Part shown: one piece after another, positions 1 through 9,419 of the stretch | Layout of the letters: every line of letters begins with the position of its first letter | How positions within the stretch are numbered: position 1 is the first letter of the stretch | NCBI GenBank assembly: GCA_036874045.1 | Contig: CM072336.1 | Coordinates: forward strand, 9,266,501-9,330,500 | Origin: Cymodocea nodosa | Taxonomy: Eukaryota; Streptophyta; Magnoliopsida; Alismatales; Cymodoceaceae | Reading direction: 5' to 3' | DNA length: 64,000 nt | Notes under the pieces: generated by a model | Databases searched by the model: none | The model's input: only the letters and a program-made list of their open reading frames with translations | Told to the model about the DNA's origin: nothing | Translations under genes and position numbers: made by a program

Positions 1-540
1 TCCCTATAGAGGTGTTTTGATCTCTGAAAATATATTTCGTTTGGTGTGCAGGGATGATTGATCAACGAGAATTCTATGCCTTTTATACTGTATTTTCATT
101 TCATGCATATCTTCTACATTTAACCACAATCAGTTTCTCACTCTTCATGTCTTCTCTTTTTCCTTCATCAAAATACACACGTTCTGACCTATGTTTTCCT
201 CTCAAATTTTCTTTAATCATCAATCCTAGATCTTTGAAAAATTTCTTGCAAAATAAACTTTCTCATTTAAAATTTTTCATCAAATGTAATAAGAAGTCGT
301 TGTGTTAATGTTAACTAAAGGAGTAAAATAAGTAGAATTATAACTTAACGAGTTCATCATGTGCCAAATCACGTGACAAGGTATATAGCTAACTCAATGA
401 ACTAAGTCTGTGGTGTTACACTAACTTAACGAACCAGCTTCATAGTGTTACAATTAACTCAACGAACTAACTTCGTTGTGTTACTGATAACTCAACAAAC
501 CAGTAATAAATAAATGTTTTAAACAATAAAGTATTTACCA
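1..540 (-). mobile_element. Ty1/copia LTR fragment (copia family 1)
   Basis: This stretch matches 23590-24040 and 29350-29900, which are parts of two better-preserved LTRs of the same family. Read on the minus strand it holds a TATA box (TATAAAAG, forward 80-87) that recurs in the other copies at 23681-23688 and 29430-29437. A CACGTG G-box at 370-375 recurs at 23968 and 29734. Several TAACTCAACGAAC-type motifs lie at 340-500. The LTR runs off the window's left edge and at about 540 abuts integrase sequence directly, so the RT and RNase H part of the element is missing between them. Confidence 0.75.
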
Positions 541-1795
541 ATTTTGGTCATTTCTTGAAGTGATCGATTCTTTCTCTCAACAACACCATTTTGAGAATGT
601 ACTCTAGGAAAAAAATATCTATGATCAATACCATGATCTTTATAGTAATTATCTATTTGATCATTTTCAAATGCAGTATCATGATCACTTATAAGTTTTT
701 GAATAGAGACATTTTGTTCATTTTGAACAAGATTGCAAAACTTTTTAAACTTTTCAAAAACATATGTCTTAGTTGCTAGAAAATATACCCAAGTGTATCT
801 AGAGAAGTCATCTACTAAAACAAATATATATCATTTACCACTAAGACTCATGATTCTTGTTGGTCCAAATAGATCCATATGTATAAGTTCTAAGACTCTC
901 TTGCTTGATATATCATTTTTGGATTTAAAAGAGTTTTTATGAAGTTTACCTAACTCACATGCATCACACATGAAATCTTTTGAGTATTTAATCTTTGGTA
1001 AACCTCTTACTAAATTTTTTCTAAATAAGTTATGCAACAATTTCATATTTATATGCCTAATCATTCTATGCCAAAGATATGCATCACTAGTTTCAACTAG
1101 CAAACATGAATTTAAATCAACTACACTAGAAGGTAAAGATAAAATACATACAGAACTTTTTCTTTCAGCAATAAAACTTCAATTCATCTATAATTTTATC
1201 AATAATTTTGCATATATTATCTTTAAACAATACATAGTATCCTTTATCAATTAGTTTTATAATACTCAGCAAATTAAATCCTAGGTTTTCTACATATAAT
1301 ACATTTGAAATAACACAAGTAGGAGTTATTTAAACATTACCTATACCTATGATTTTATCCTTTCTTTTGTTTTTAAATATTACACTTCCTTTCTTGGTAT
1401 TTATAAAATTTTTTAGTAGACTTTTCTGTCCAGTCATGTGACTTGATGCTCCACTATCTAAAATCTATTTTGATGTTGTTATCTCTTGTAAAACAAGTTA
1501 AGAAGAAATATTTCTTGGTACCTAATGTCTTTAAGGACTAAGTTCATTAAAAGCATATTTCTTCTTTTTGTTTAAAAATAGTCTAACATTATCATTTATA
1601 TTCTTGTTAATTGCAAGTACTACTAATTTATCATTAGCTTCATACTTATAGAATTATTAATCTTCTTAAAATTATTTTTATTTTCAGATGTAGTATAATC
1701 AAGACCAAACCAATTTTTATCAGATGTTAATTTATTTTGGTCATATACATACATTTTAGTAAGATCGTACCAAGATTTTGTACTTGTATTTAAAA
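541..1795 (-). pseudogene. Truncated copia gag-protease-integrase remnant (copy 1)
   Basis: Minus-strand remnant of a Ty1/copia polyprotein. From high to low coordinates it contains the coiled-coil end of gag (about 1620-1795), a protease region around 1400-1480, the GAG-pre-integrase domain (831-1103; LWHRMIRHIN and CDACELGKLHK, with its zinc-binding His and Cys residues), and the integrase core to 541. The core keeps VLVDDFSRYTW and GVVERKNRSLQEM, which carry catalytic Asp and Glu. It is close to copia copy 2 at 20270-21110. Stops and frameshifts interrupt it, and it joins an LTR at 540 without RT or RNase H. At 1795 it meets an unrelated plus-strand LTR. It is inactive as it stands. Confidence 0.8.
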
Positions 1796-3107
1796 TGGAG
1801 AAATCGGTAGTTGAAAGCTTAAAAGGGAAAATCGGAGAGTTAGAAAGATAACTATCCAAAATTTCAAGAGAGTTTCGGTGAGTTACAGTTTAACTATCCG
1901 AAACTTAAGTCATTGAATTTCCCATGTGTAGAATTCCAAACAGATACTCAAACGGATTTTCGGGGAGTTAGAAAGATAACTATCCGAAATTTCAAAAGAG
2001 TTTCGGTGAGTTACAGTTTAACCATCTGAAACTTAAGTCATTGAATTTCCCACGTGCAGAATTCCAGAGAGTGGCTCATATAAGTTTTCGGAGAGTTAGA
2101 AAAATAACTATCCGAAATCCTGAAGTATTTCGGTGAGTGACAGGAATAACCTTCCGAAATTTAAGTCAGCCCTTTATGCACGTGCTAAATTAATGTAATC
2201 GACAAGTACATAACTGTTCAGTAAGTTACAGTTATAAGTATCCAATTGGATGACAGCTCACATTTAAATATTCTGGAATCCTACTTGGCAGTTAAGGTTA
2301 AGTGATCTTTCGGTGAGTTACAGATACTCTTCGGAGAGTTGCATAGCTAACTATCCAAAAGAATAGGAAAATTGGTAAGATATCTTGAAACGATCTTCTG
2401 AACGGTCACTTGCCGTATTGGGACTTGAGGCTAATCAAGTACAGTAGAATACATTCATTGGAAGAAAATATGATCGTTGTACATATCAGGTATATATACA
2501 AGATACAGACAATGGATTTAGACAGCCTTTTGCTCATATACATATAGAGATACAATATACATTGCAGATCAATTACTGATATAGAAGAAAGCTCAAATTC
2601 AGTTCAACAAAGAATCGATTGAAAGCTGGATTTACAAGAAGATTCTTAAAGCTCTCCATGTGCAGAAAGTCTGATCCAAGAAGGATCATTTGGTTCGTGG
2701 CTTCAACCTAAAAGCTACATTCAGTTGTTGGTTTGAGTTTTGACCTGAAAACTCAAGAGGTTGGTTTTCTGGAGTTTATACCTGACAACTTCTGAGTATT
2801 GGTTTTCTGGAGTTTATATCTGAAAACTTCTGTGTGGTTGGTTCTTGCTTCGACCTGAAAGCAAGTGTATAAGTGTTGAGACACTTAGTGAAGCCCAAGT
2901 GACCCTTGGGGGTGGACTAGCCAAGTTGGTGAACCACTTAAAATTCTCTTGTGTTTCTTACCTTTATTTCCGCTATGCATGATATTTTTATCTGATTATT
3001 ACTTGTGCAAACTGATTAATCAAATTAGTTAGTAAAGTGAAAAATAGGCTTAAATTCACACTGTTCTCCATTCACCCCCCCTTTGTTGAAGCCATTCATT
3101 CCTAACA
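1796..3107 (+). mobile_element. Plus-strand copia-type LTR, apparently solo
   Basis: Begins TGGAGAAATC and ends ATTCCTAACA, in the TG...CA form of an LTR. The last 50 bases have the CACCCCCCCTTTG...CTAACA layout of copia LTR ends. No primer-binding site follows, so it is a solo or truncated LTR. Its 3' half (2690-2950) resembles the LTR ending at 45314, with repeated phrases about 'ggttggttcttgcttcgacctgaaagc'-like units kept in order. Positions 1860-2400 contain a repeated quasi-palindrome (CTATCCGAAA paired with TTTCGGTGAGTTAC). The flanking 5-mers (TAAAA and TCATC) do not match, so there is no target duplication. It probably marks an ectopic recombination point. Confidence 0.7.
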
Positions 3108-4950
3108 TCATCAACTAGTACAAAAGCATAATGTTTACCTCCTAGACTAGTTGTTCTAGTAGGTCCAAATAAATCCATACACACTAGTTCTAATACTCTT
3201 TTGCTTGTTATTTCATTTAATCTTTTAAAGGATGTTTTATGTAATTTACCTAGTTGACACGCATCACACATAAACTCTTTCGAGTACTTAATACTAGGTA
3301 AACCTCTAACTAGATTCTTTTTAGACAGCTTTTGTAATAATTTTAAGTTTGAGTGTCCTAGCCTTCTATGCCATAAAATGACTTCATTCGATTTTGCAAT
3401 TAAGCAAGCATTGTCTTTAATAATATCAGAAGGAAAATTTAGAATACAAATAGATCATTTCTTGTATGCAGTGAATAAAATTTCGTTTGTAGTCATGTCC
3501 ATAATTTTACAAGAATCTTTTTCAAAAATTACTCTGTAAATCTTCATTAAAACAGGAACACTCAATAAATTAAAACCTAAGTTTTTAACTAATAAGACAT
3601 CATTTATAAAACATTTCTCAGTTACCTAAACCTTCTAGACCCAAGGATATTTGTTTTGCTTTTATTTTCAAAGGTAACTTGTTCGTTCTTGGTCTTTGTT
3701 ATTTCTATAAGTAATCGTATATCTCCAGTCATGTGGCTGGATGCTCCACTATCCATTATCCATTTTGATTTGTGTACCTACAAAACAGTCAAAAAGAGAT
3801 TTTATCTCTTGGTACCCATTTTTGAGTAGGTTCAAGAATTTTAGAGGAGTCATTTCAAAATAATCCATATTTTTAGACTTCAACTTATCTATTTTCTGAT
3901 AATTATTTTTGCATTTCTTTATCTTGGTGTTATAATTATCAGAACATTTATCTCCATGTAAACCAAAGTTGAAATTTTCATTTCTGACATTATTTGATTT
4001 CCAATATCTGATATTCTTTAAATATGAAGAAAATTGATCAAGAATATTAAAATTCTCAAATGTCTTAGCTTCATTCTTTTGAAGATTTCTTTTGAAATTC
4101 TTGCATCGTGTGCTATCATTTATATGCTGCATTTCATCAATTTGCACATATTTTTCTCCCTTTTTGATTACACACGGAATAGTTTTTCTCTTACTATTCT
4201 TAGTACTGGAAATAAAGACATTATTTTTAGCAGTACCATCATGCAATATATAATTTTCAGAAGATGCATCGTGTAAACCAATACCATGTTTTTCTACATT
4301 TGATATTTTACTACTGAGTTCATTTGTTAAAGTTTGACTATTATTCCATTTACTTAATATAGCCTTTTGATCACAGACTTTAATCTTTAACACATCAATT
4401 TCTAAATTTAAATAAGTAATAGTCAGTTCTAGTTTTTCAATTTCACATATCATTTTCTTCTTATCAGCAATTAAATTTTCACAATCAGCATGCAATTTTC
4501 TTTCTATAGCAATGAACTTTAAAATTTCCTGTGCATGCCTTCGATTTTCTTCTTTAAATTTATTTAACGTAGAGTTCAGAAAATCAATCTTATTTTCAGA
4601 TTCATCTAGCATTTTACTAGTGTCCTTTCTTTCTATTTTGACTTTCTTATATTTTCTGGCCAGTCTATTGTATTCAACAAGTAATCCATCAAAACTATCA
4701 AAATTAGCATTTTAATCAGAGGAGACCTCACTAGATTTTGCCATAAAGCATGCATTTGTCAGATTTTCTTCTGAATCTGATGTTGATGAGGATTCATTGT
4801 CTGATGTTGAATCTTTTGTTTCTTCACTTTGTGAAGCTGAAGAGTCATCCCATGTCACTTTAAACGCCATTCTCTTTCTGAATTTCTTATTCCTGAAATT
4901 CTTCATTGAATTCTTCTTATCTTTGTTGAGAGGACAATCAATTTTAATGT
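3108..4950 (-). pseudogene. Truncated copia gag-protease-integrase remnant (copy 3)
   Basis: Minus-strand copia remnant. Gag carries the end of a zinc knuckle (HIKIDCP near 4930), a Ser/Asp/Glu-rich segment (4712-4906) and a long coiled-coil-like Lys/Asn-rich region (3749-4612, 287 codons open). The protease follows at about 3650-3770 with a DSGASSHMTG-type active site, then the GAG-pre-integrase domain (3056-3400; MCDACQLGKLHKTSF). Integrase stops exactly at the LVDD motif at 3108, where the LTR at 1796-3107 begins. The other end stops inside the zinc knuckle at 4950, where the foldback and peptide-gene block begins. Both ends are therefore truncated. It is homologous to copies 1 and 2 but more diverged. 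Confidence 0.8.
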
Positions 4951-5188
4951 GACTCGGCCCAACAAATAAGATAAGATAAGTTTGAGAGTTATTTTATTAT
5001 TTTCGTGATTTTTGAGACATTTGAGTGGATAAGATAAGATGATGTGGGCACCACATGTTGTTCTTGACTCATTCTAATAGTAACAACATGTGGTGCCCAC
5101 ATCATCTTATCTTATCCATCCAAATGTCTCGAAATCACGAAAATAATAAAATAACTCTCAATCTTATATTATTTGTTGGACTGGGCTG
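4951..5188. repeat. Foldback (hairpin) element with about 110-bp arms
   Basis: The left arm (4951-5062) and right arm (5082-5188) are near-perfect reverse complements around a 19-bp loop (5063-5081). The inner arms contain GATAAGATGATGTGGGCACC and its complement. The outer arms contain CCAACAAATAAGATAAG-like sequence. The second peptide-gene block has only one arm (about 51657-51735), so the foldback arose here by inverted duplication of the arm, or the other copy lost one arm. It could be a MITE-like element or a promoter-proximal inverted duplication. A transcript through it would form a long double-stranded RNA. Confidence 0.85.
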
Positions 5189-5390
5189 CGGGGTGAAGCA
5201 ATTTTCTTTGTTACGGTAAGCAGGCATCCAATTGTCTTGGGTGGTACACGTTTCACTTGTCAAACTCAAACGTGTCGTGTCGAAAATTAATGCACGTTAT
5301 TTCCATATCTATCAATTTATTTATCTGCCATGACCCAAAAAAGTCGTCTCCCTCTGTCACCACATCTGACTGCTTCCCATCCACGCTGGC

Positions 5391-5397
5391 TATAAAG
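5391..5397 (+). promoter_or_regulatory. TATA box of peptide gene 1
   Basis: TATAAAG in a CTATAAAGAGAGAG context, 90 bp upstream of the start codon and conserved at 51438-51444 in the second copy. It predicts transcription starting near 5420-5430 and a 5' leader of about 60 bases. Upstream, ACGT cores (ACACGTTT near 5246 and AACGTG near 5269) could bind bZIP factors. Confidence 0.7.
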
Positions 5398-5486
5398 AGA
5401 GAGCATCGTCGAGCTCTTCTTCTCATCAGCTCCTTAATTCAAATATTTCCTTCAACGCAAAAACAAGAGAGAAGAGAAAACCATCG

Positions 5487-5877
5487 ATGGCTCCTAAGCC
5501 TATTTTCGTGTTTACTGCCTTCTTGCTGGTCGTCATGCTCGTCACCTCGGACGTGCTGGTGAAAGCGGAGGAAGAAGCTGAAGGAGAAAACGCAGGTCAC
5601 GAAACGTTCTTTCTACTTCTCTTCTCGACTGTTTGCTTGTATTGCATTCACTGGCAATCATGTGACATATATATATATTATTTTTCATTCACGCGCAGAG
5701 TTGTCATATGACTTGGATGCGGATGATGTCGGTGCGGACGGTGTTGGTGCAAACCAACTAAAAATCAGTACACGCTGCTGCGCAGGCAACTTTCGCTGCC
5801 TACGTTTGTGCACACGTAACGGCCGTCGCTACTGTTGTCTTTACCGCGTAGTTTGCACAAGGTTCTGCCCACGCTAA
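5487..5877 (+). CDS. Secreted cysteine-rich peptide precursor, copy 1 (two exons)
   Basis: The predicted coding sequence joins 5487-5595 and 5699-5877, removing a 103-bp intron with GT...AG ends (CAG|GTCACG and CGCAG|AG), for a 95-residue product. Residues 1-27 form a hydrophobic signal peptide (LLVVMLVTS core, likely cut after VKA). Residues 28-61 form an acidic spacer with 11 Asp/Glu. Residues 62-95 form a basic core with nine Arg, no acidic residue and eight Cys (63, 64, 70, 74, 82, 83, 89, 93). The Cys pattern is CC-x5-C-x3-C repeated twice with seven residues between. The layout suits a secreted pro-peptide in which an acidic spacer neutralises a cationic core, as in several plant defence or signalling peptides. 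I do not recognise the family; the spacing does not fit classic defensins, thionins or snakins. The exon and intron lengths match copy 2 exactly, which supports the model. Confidence 0.85.
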
Positions 5878-6944
5878 TGAGCTTTCATGCATACGATGCT
5901 GTCTGTTGATGGGCGTGCATGTCTGTACTACCACCTACATGTAACAAGATAAATAAGCAGCACTAGGTCATGTGTAAGTGTTGCACAGAATAAGCATTAT
6001 CCATGCAATTAAGCTTCAATATATATACTTAATTGCCTCATCAACTTTAAACTTATATATATATACATATATATAGAGAGAGCAGCAGCATCAGCAGCAG
6101 CTAAGAAGAAAGGACTGGAATCTTGATGATGAGAGCCGATGTGCAAACAAACTTGAATTGAGTGGATAATAGAATAAAAATTTAAAATCACGTATATACT
6201 TGCTGCTTTACTTGCCTACTTCCATCACATTTATCGTCAGCACATACGTAGTCCTGAACTAATATGGATGGTATTTGTCAAAAAAACTTCACAGTGTTTC
6301 TTGTAAAGTCAAGCGGATGGATCTAGAATATCGAAAGAGAGAAATAACTATGGACATATGTTGACGGCAATATCTTAGAAATGGAAATCATTGATTAAAT
6401 AATCATAATAAGAAATTGATATACACATATTGTAATTATTTAAAATGTAAAGTCACATATACAAGAACTTTATAAAAAATATAAATTTAAAGATATATAT
6501 GGTGATCAGGCGTGTCGAGCATTTAAGATATATAAGCTTGGGAGGAGGATGGACGTTCGAGCATCTAACATCCCATCATGAGCATCGATTGCACTTTGTG
6601 TCGTCCGTTTCACCATTTCTATCGTAAAGGTAGATGGATGGCGTACAGCAAAGGCTGGACTCTCTTTCAACAACACATACTCCCACTTTCACACTCCTAC
6701 CCTGAGACTAGAGAGACACTCCTGCAAGAAAGAAAGGTGGATTTTATTTCTCGATGAGGCATGTTAAATTTGTTGTGACGCAACAGCGATATTGTCTATA
6801 CTTCGTGGTCACAGTTCTCTTGGTGCGACCTTGGCAGCTTGCGATCGGAAAGTACGTGGCTGTTGTCTCGGCGTGATCGCCCACAACATCGAGACGTTTG
6901 TTGTTGCTGTGGAGTTTGCAAGTCCACCCGTTTAAAGTATCTTG

Positions 6945-7640
6945 GGTTTGTCAGATTTAAAGAGTTCTTTTTTAGGTCAACAATCATTACATAACTATCT
7001 ATTCAAGTACAAAAATCTCGTGTTCAAACAAGTCAATAAACTCTCAAAATTTTTCTCTTTTTCCCTCTTTTCTTCTTTTCAACACAATATATGAACGTAT
7101 TTCATTAATACAGATGCAATAAAACACAAATCTCGTATATTCCTATTCTTATTATTTACTGAAAATATGAATCCATATCAATAAGCTCATACTTTTTCTG
7201 TAATTTAATAAGATCTACACATAAATCATTCTACAAGTTTAATCAATCAAATTAAATGTATCATTGATCATATGTATTTCCTTTAATCCAAAAATCAACA
7301 TTTCAGCTATTTCAGGATTTCAGATAATTTACTGTGTTTTAGTTAAACATTCTGATTTCTTTTAAAATCGTGAAATTGTTAAACTCATAAATTTTAGCAA
7401 AAATATAAGATACTATATCTAGATTTGTATGAGTATTAAAATTGGTAGCATCTTATATAAGATTATAAATATAACATTTCAGTTGTTACAGTTCTTTAAA
7501 AAAAAAATTTTTGCAGTTTCAATTATCGGATAGTTATAACAACTTCAACTTCCATAGAACTTTTGCAATACTATTTTAATTCTTCTAACTAACAAAATTA
7601 CATGTGACTGTTACTTTAATTACCTCCCCCCATACCTACA
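6945..7640 (-). repeat. Retroelement 3' spacer shared with 57450-58061, with polypurine-like tract
   Basis: Sequence from about 6948 to 7560 matches 57450-58061 in the same orientation with only scattered differences. At 7624-7650 the forward sequence CCTCCCCCCATACCTACATTTTG resembles the polypurine-tract region at 56832-56860, read here as a purine tract on the minus strand. The segment follows the F-box gene on the minus strand and ends at the peptide-gene block, so it is truncated at 6945. It may be the 3' untranslated part, or LTR, of the gag/F-box element; the window does not decide which. Confidence 0.6.
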
Positions 7641-7699
7641 TTTTGCATTATTCTCAATGTAAAAGATTTTTTAGTAAATACAGTACTTGCAGCAGGCAT

Positions 7700-7790
7700 G
7701 AATATTGTTTCGTTGACTTACACCTAACTCAACGAACTTAATTCGTTGAGTTGATGAATAACTCCACGAACTGAGTTTAAATATAAATTT
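7700..7790. repeat. Quasi-palindromic CAACGAAC/GTTCGTTG motif cluster downstream of F-box gene
   Basis: Contains CTAACTCAACGAACTTAATT, then TTCGTTGAGTTGATGAATAACTCCACGAAC. This is the same motif type as in the LTRs and upstream of the F-box gene at 9290-9360. It ties the F-box gene to the retroelement context on both sides. Confidence 0.7.
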
Positions 7791-8083
7791 AGGATAAGTA
7801 ATTAATTGCATACCTTGTTCTTTTGTATCTCCTTCAATATCTTTCACTTTTTTGAATCTGAAAAACTTTTCATTTATAATTAAAAGCAGAATATATAACA
7901 ACAAAACATAACTTGTTAATCAGTGTCTTGTGTGGAACCTAGACTCCTATGCCTTTGGTGGCTCACAAGCAAGCCAGTTGGTTTCCCAGAACAGATACCA
8001 ACAAACTAGATTGATATTTTTGTTTTCCTTTTCCTGAAAATAAATGCAGACTACACACAACATTAAAAACATAGAATCATACT

Positions 8084-9220
8084 TTAAGAACATGATTGAA
8101 AAGTAGTAACAAATGGAATAAATGTGTCAGTCCAAGCAAACTTTTTTGGCATAATTCTTCTTGCTATTAATTCTATTTCAATGCAGTATATTTTCCTTTT
8201 TAATTTGTAAACTTGCAGTATGTTATCAATACTAAATATAAGTGTATTTCCATTAATGAAATGAAATGCAGAAATAGATCCTCTTCTGTTCCAATATAGT
8301 GTAGCTGTTTCTATTTCTACATCTATTTCAATATATTCCTCTTCCCACTTCCATTCATTTAGGTCTTTTATAATCCATATTTGAAATTTCTTCAATTCAT
8401 CCCACCATCTTATCAGACATAAAGTAGGATCATCATATTCATTATACCACATTCTTAATTGAATTTTATCATATTCTGCAGATGGTGGTTTAGCTATATC
8501 ACTTGGTATAGGTAATATTTTTATAAAATCGTCATAATTGTCTATGCTTACTATGTATAAATCAAATCTAAATGCAACTGATATATCTGTGACTAGATAT
8601 ATATATCTATCAAGTATGACATGTATGTTGTTAATTAATGATTTCTGTCTTAGATATATCATAGTATTTTCAGTCCAAGATCTATTTAGAAAATTATACA
8701 CACTTAAGCATAAATCTTCATCCCAATTTCCAGTTGGTCTCCAATAATATAATTTTTCAGGAATGATCAAATTTTTATCAGAAAATATTAAAGCTAACCC
8801 ACAATTTTAAGTTGGTATTTCATATCTATTAGGCCTTCCTATATTCCATTCTTCTCTTGTGAGAGGATTTCTAATTAAAATATCAGGTAACAGAATTGCA
8901 TACCTTGGTTTGGTTCTGTATATAATTAATTCTTCATCTATCCCCATAATATGATCTATTCCTTCTAATGTATTGGGTGGAATTCCAGCAGTTTCTTCCA
9001 TATTCAGATATTCATAGTTAATTGAACTACGATTAAATGACTTCCATAAAAATCCATCTCTAATCTTAGTCATTTTTGCAGCTTGTAGTCCATGAAAATA
9101 TTTTTCTCTAACATAGTCTTTAATATCCTTTGATACACAACACAATCTGCATAGATCTTTAGCTGAAAAGTTACTCAGTACTTCCCTTAGTGCATCCTGC
9201 GATAATTTCATCAATTTCAT
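8084..9220 (-). pseudogene. F-box protein gene carried in a retroelement, one in-frame stop
   Basis: The reading frame from ATG at 9220 to 8084 encodes about 378 residues with a single in-frame TAA at 8807-8809 (codon 138). The frame is the same on both sides, so the gene is almost intact. Residues 1-40 form an F-box (MKLSQDALREVL, then DLCRLCCVSKDIKDYV), the Skp1-binding module of SCF ubiquitin ligases. The remainder resembles plant F-box-associated substrate domains (ILIRNPLTREEW around residue 125; LYYWRPTGNWDED after the stop). A splice acceptor (TTTATGTCATACAG) ends at 9232, just upstream of the ATG, with GTAAGT donors at 9405 and 9374. It lies about 220 bp after an Athila-type gag on the same strand, where pol is expected. 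The stop could be a recent mutation or be read through. Host substrate is unknown. Confidence 0.8.
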
Positions 9221-9231
9221 CTGTTCTGATT

Positions 9232-9405
9232 CTGTATGACATAAACAAAAATTAATAGATACAAAATTAACATAGCTACTACACATCCTCGTGGAGTTAG
9301 GTTATAACTCAACGGACTAAGTTCGTTGAATTAAGTAATAACTCTACGATACTATTAACTATAAGTAAACTTACATTTTTTTTTATGTATTTTTTTTCTA
9401 CTTAC
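9232..9405 (-). promoter_or_regulatory. Candidate intron between gag and F-box gene
   Basis: On the minus strand, GTAAGT donors start at 9405 and 9374, and a pyrimidine-rich acceptor (TTTTTGTTTATGTCATACAG) ends at 9232. This gives introns of about 174 or 143 bp. The region also carries the GTTCGTTGA/TCAACGGAC motif at 9290-9360. Splicing here would place the F-box start codon 11 bases into the downstream exon. Confidence 0.45.
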
Positions 9406-9419
9406 TATATTATACATAG

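Larger units (their letters stand above)
4951..6933 (+). repeat. Segmental duplication, copy 1 (inverted relative to 49897-51735)
   Basis: From about 5170 to 6933 this block is a close reverse complement of 49897-51735, including the peptide gene, its promoter and about 1 kb of downstream DNA. The match stops abruptly after CCACCCGTT at 6933 (about 49897 in the other copy). Indels are small, for example in the TA-rich tract near 6050-6080. DNA from 5878 to 6933 contains microsatellite-like TA, GA and AGC runs (6050-6105) and no convincing gene. Short open frames there are not conserved in frame between the two copies. Confidence 0.9.

Noticed and set aside
5257..5562. Open frame overlapping the promoter and first exon of peptide gene 1
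   Set aside because: It runs out of frame through the TATA box and signal-peptide exon. The equivalent in copy 2 has a different start, so it is a shadow.
5487..5877. Naming the peptide a defensin, thionin or snakin
   Set aside because: Cys number and spacing do not fit those families as I know them. Only the general secreted, cationic, Cys-rich plan is supported.
6050..6105. AGC/AGAG/TA microsatellites near peptide gene 1 as a regulatory element
   Set aside because: Simple repeats vary between the copies and nothing indicates function.
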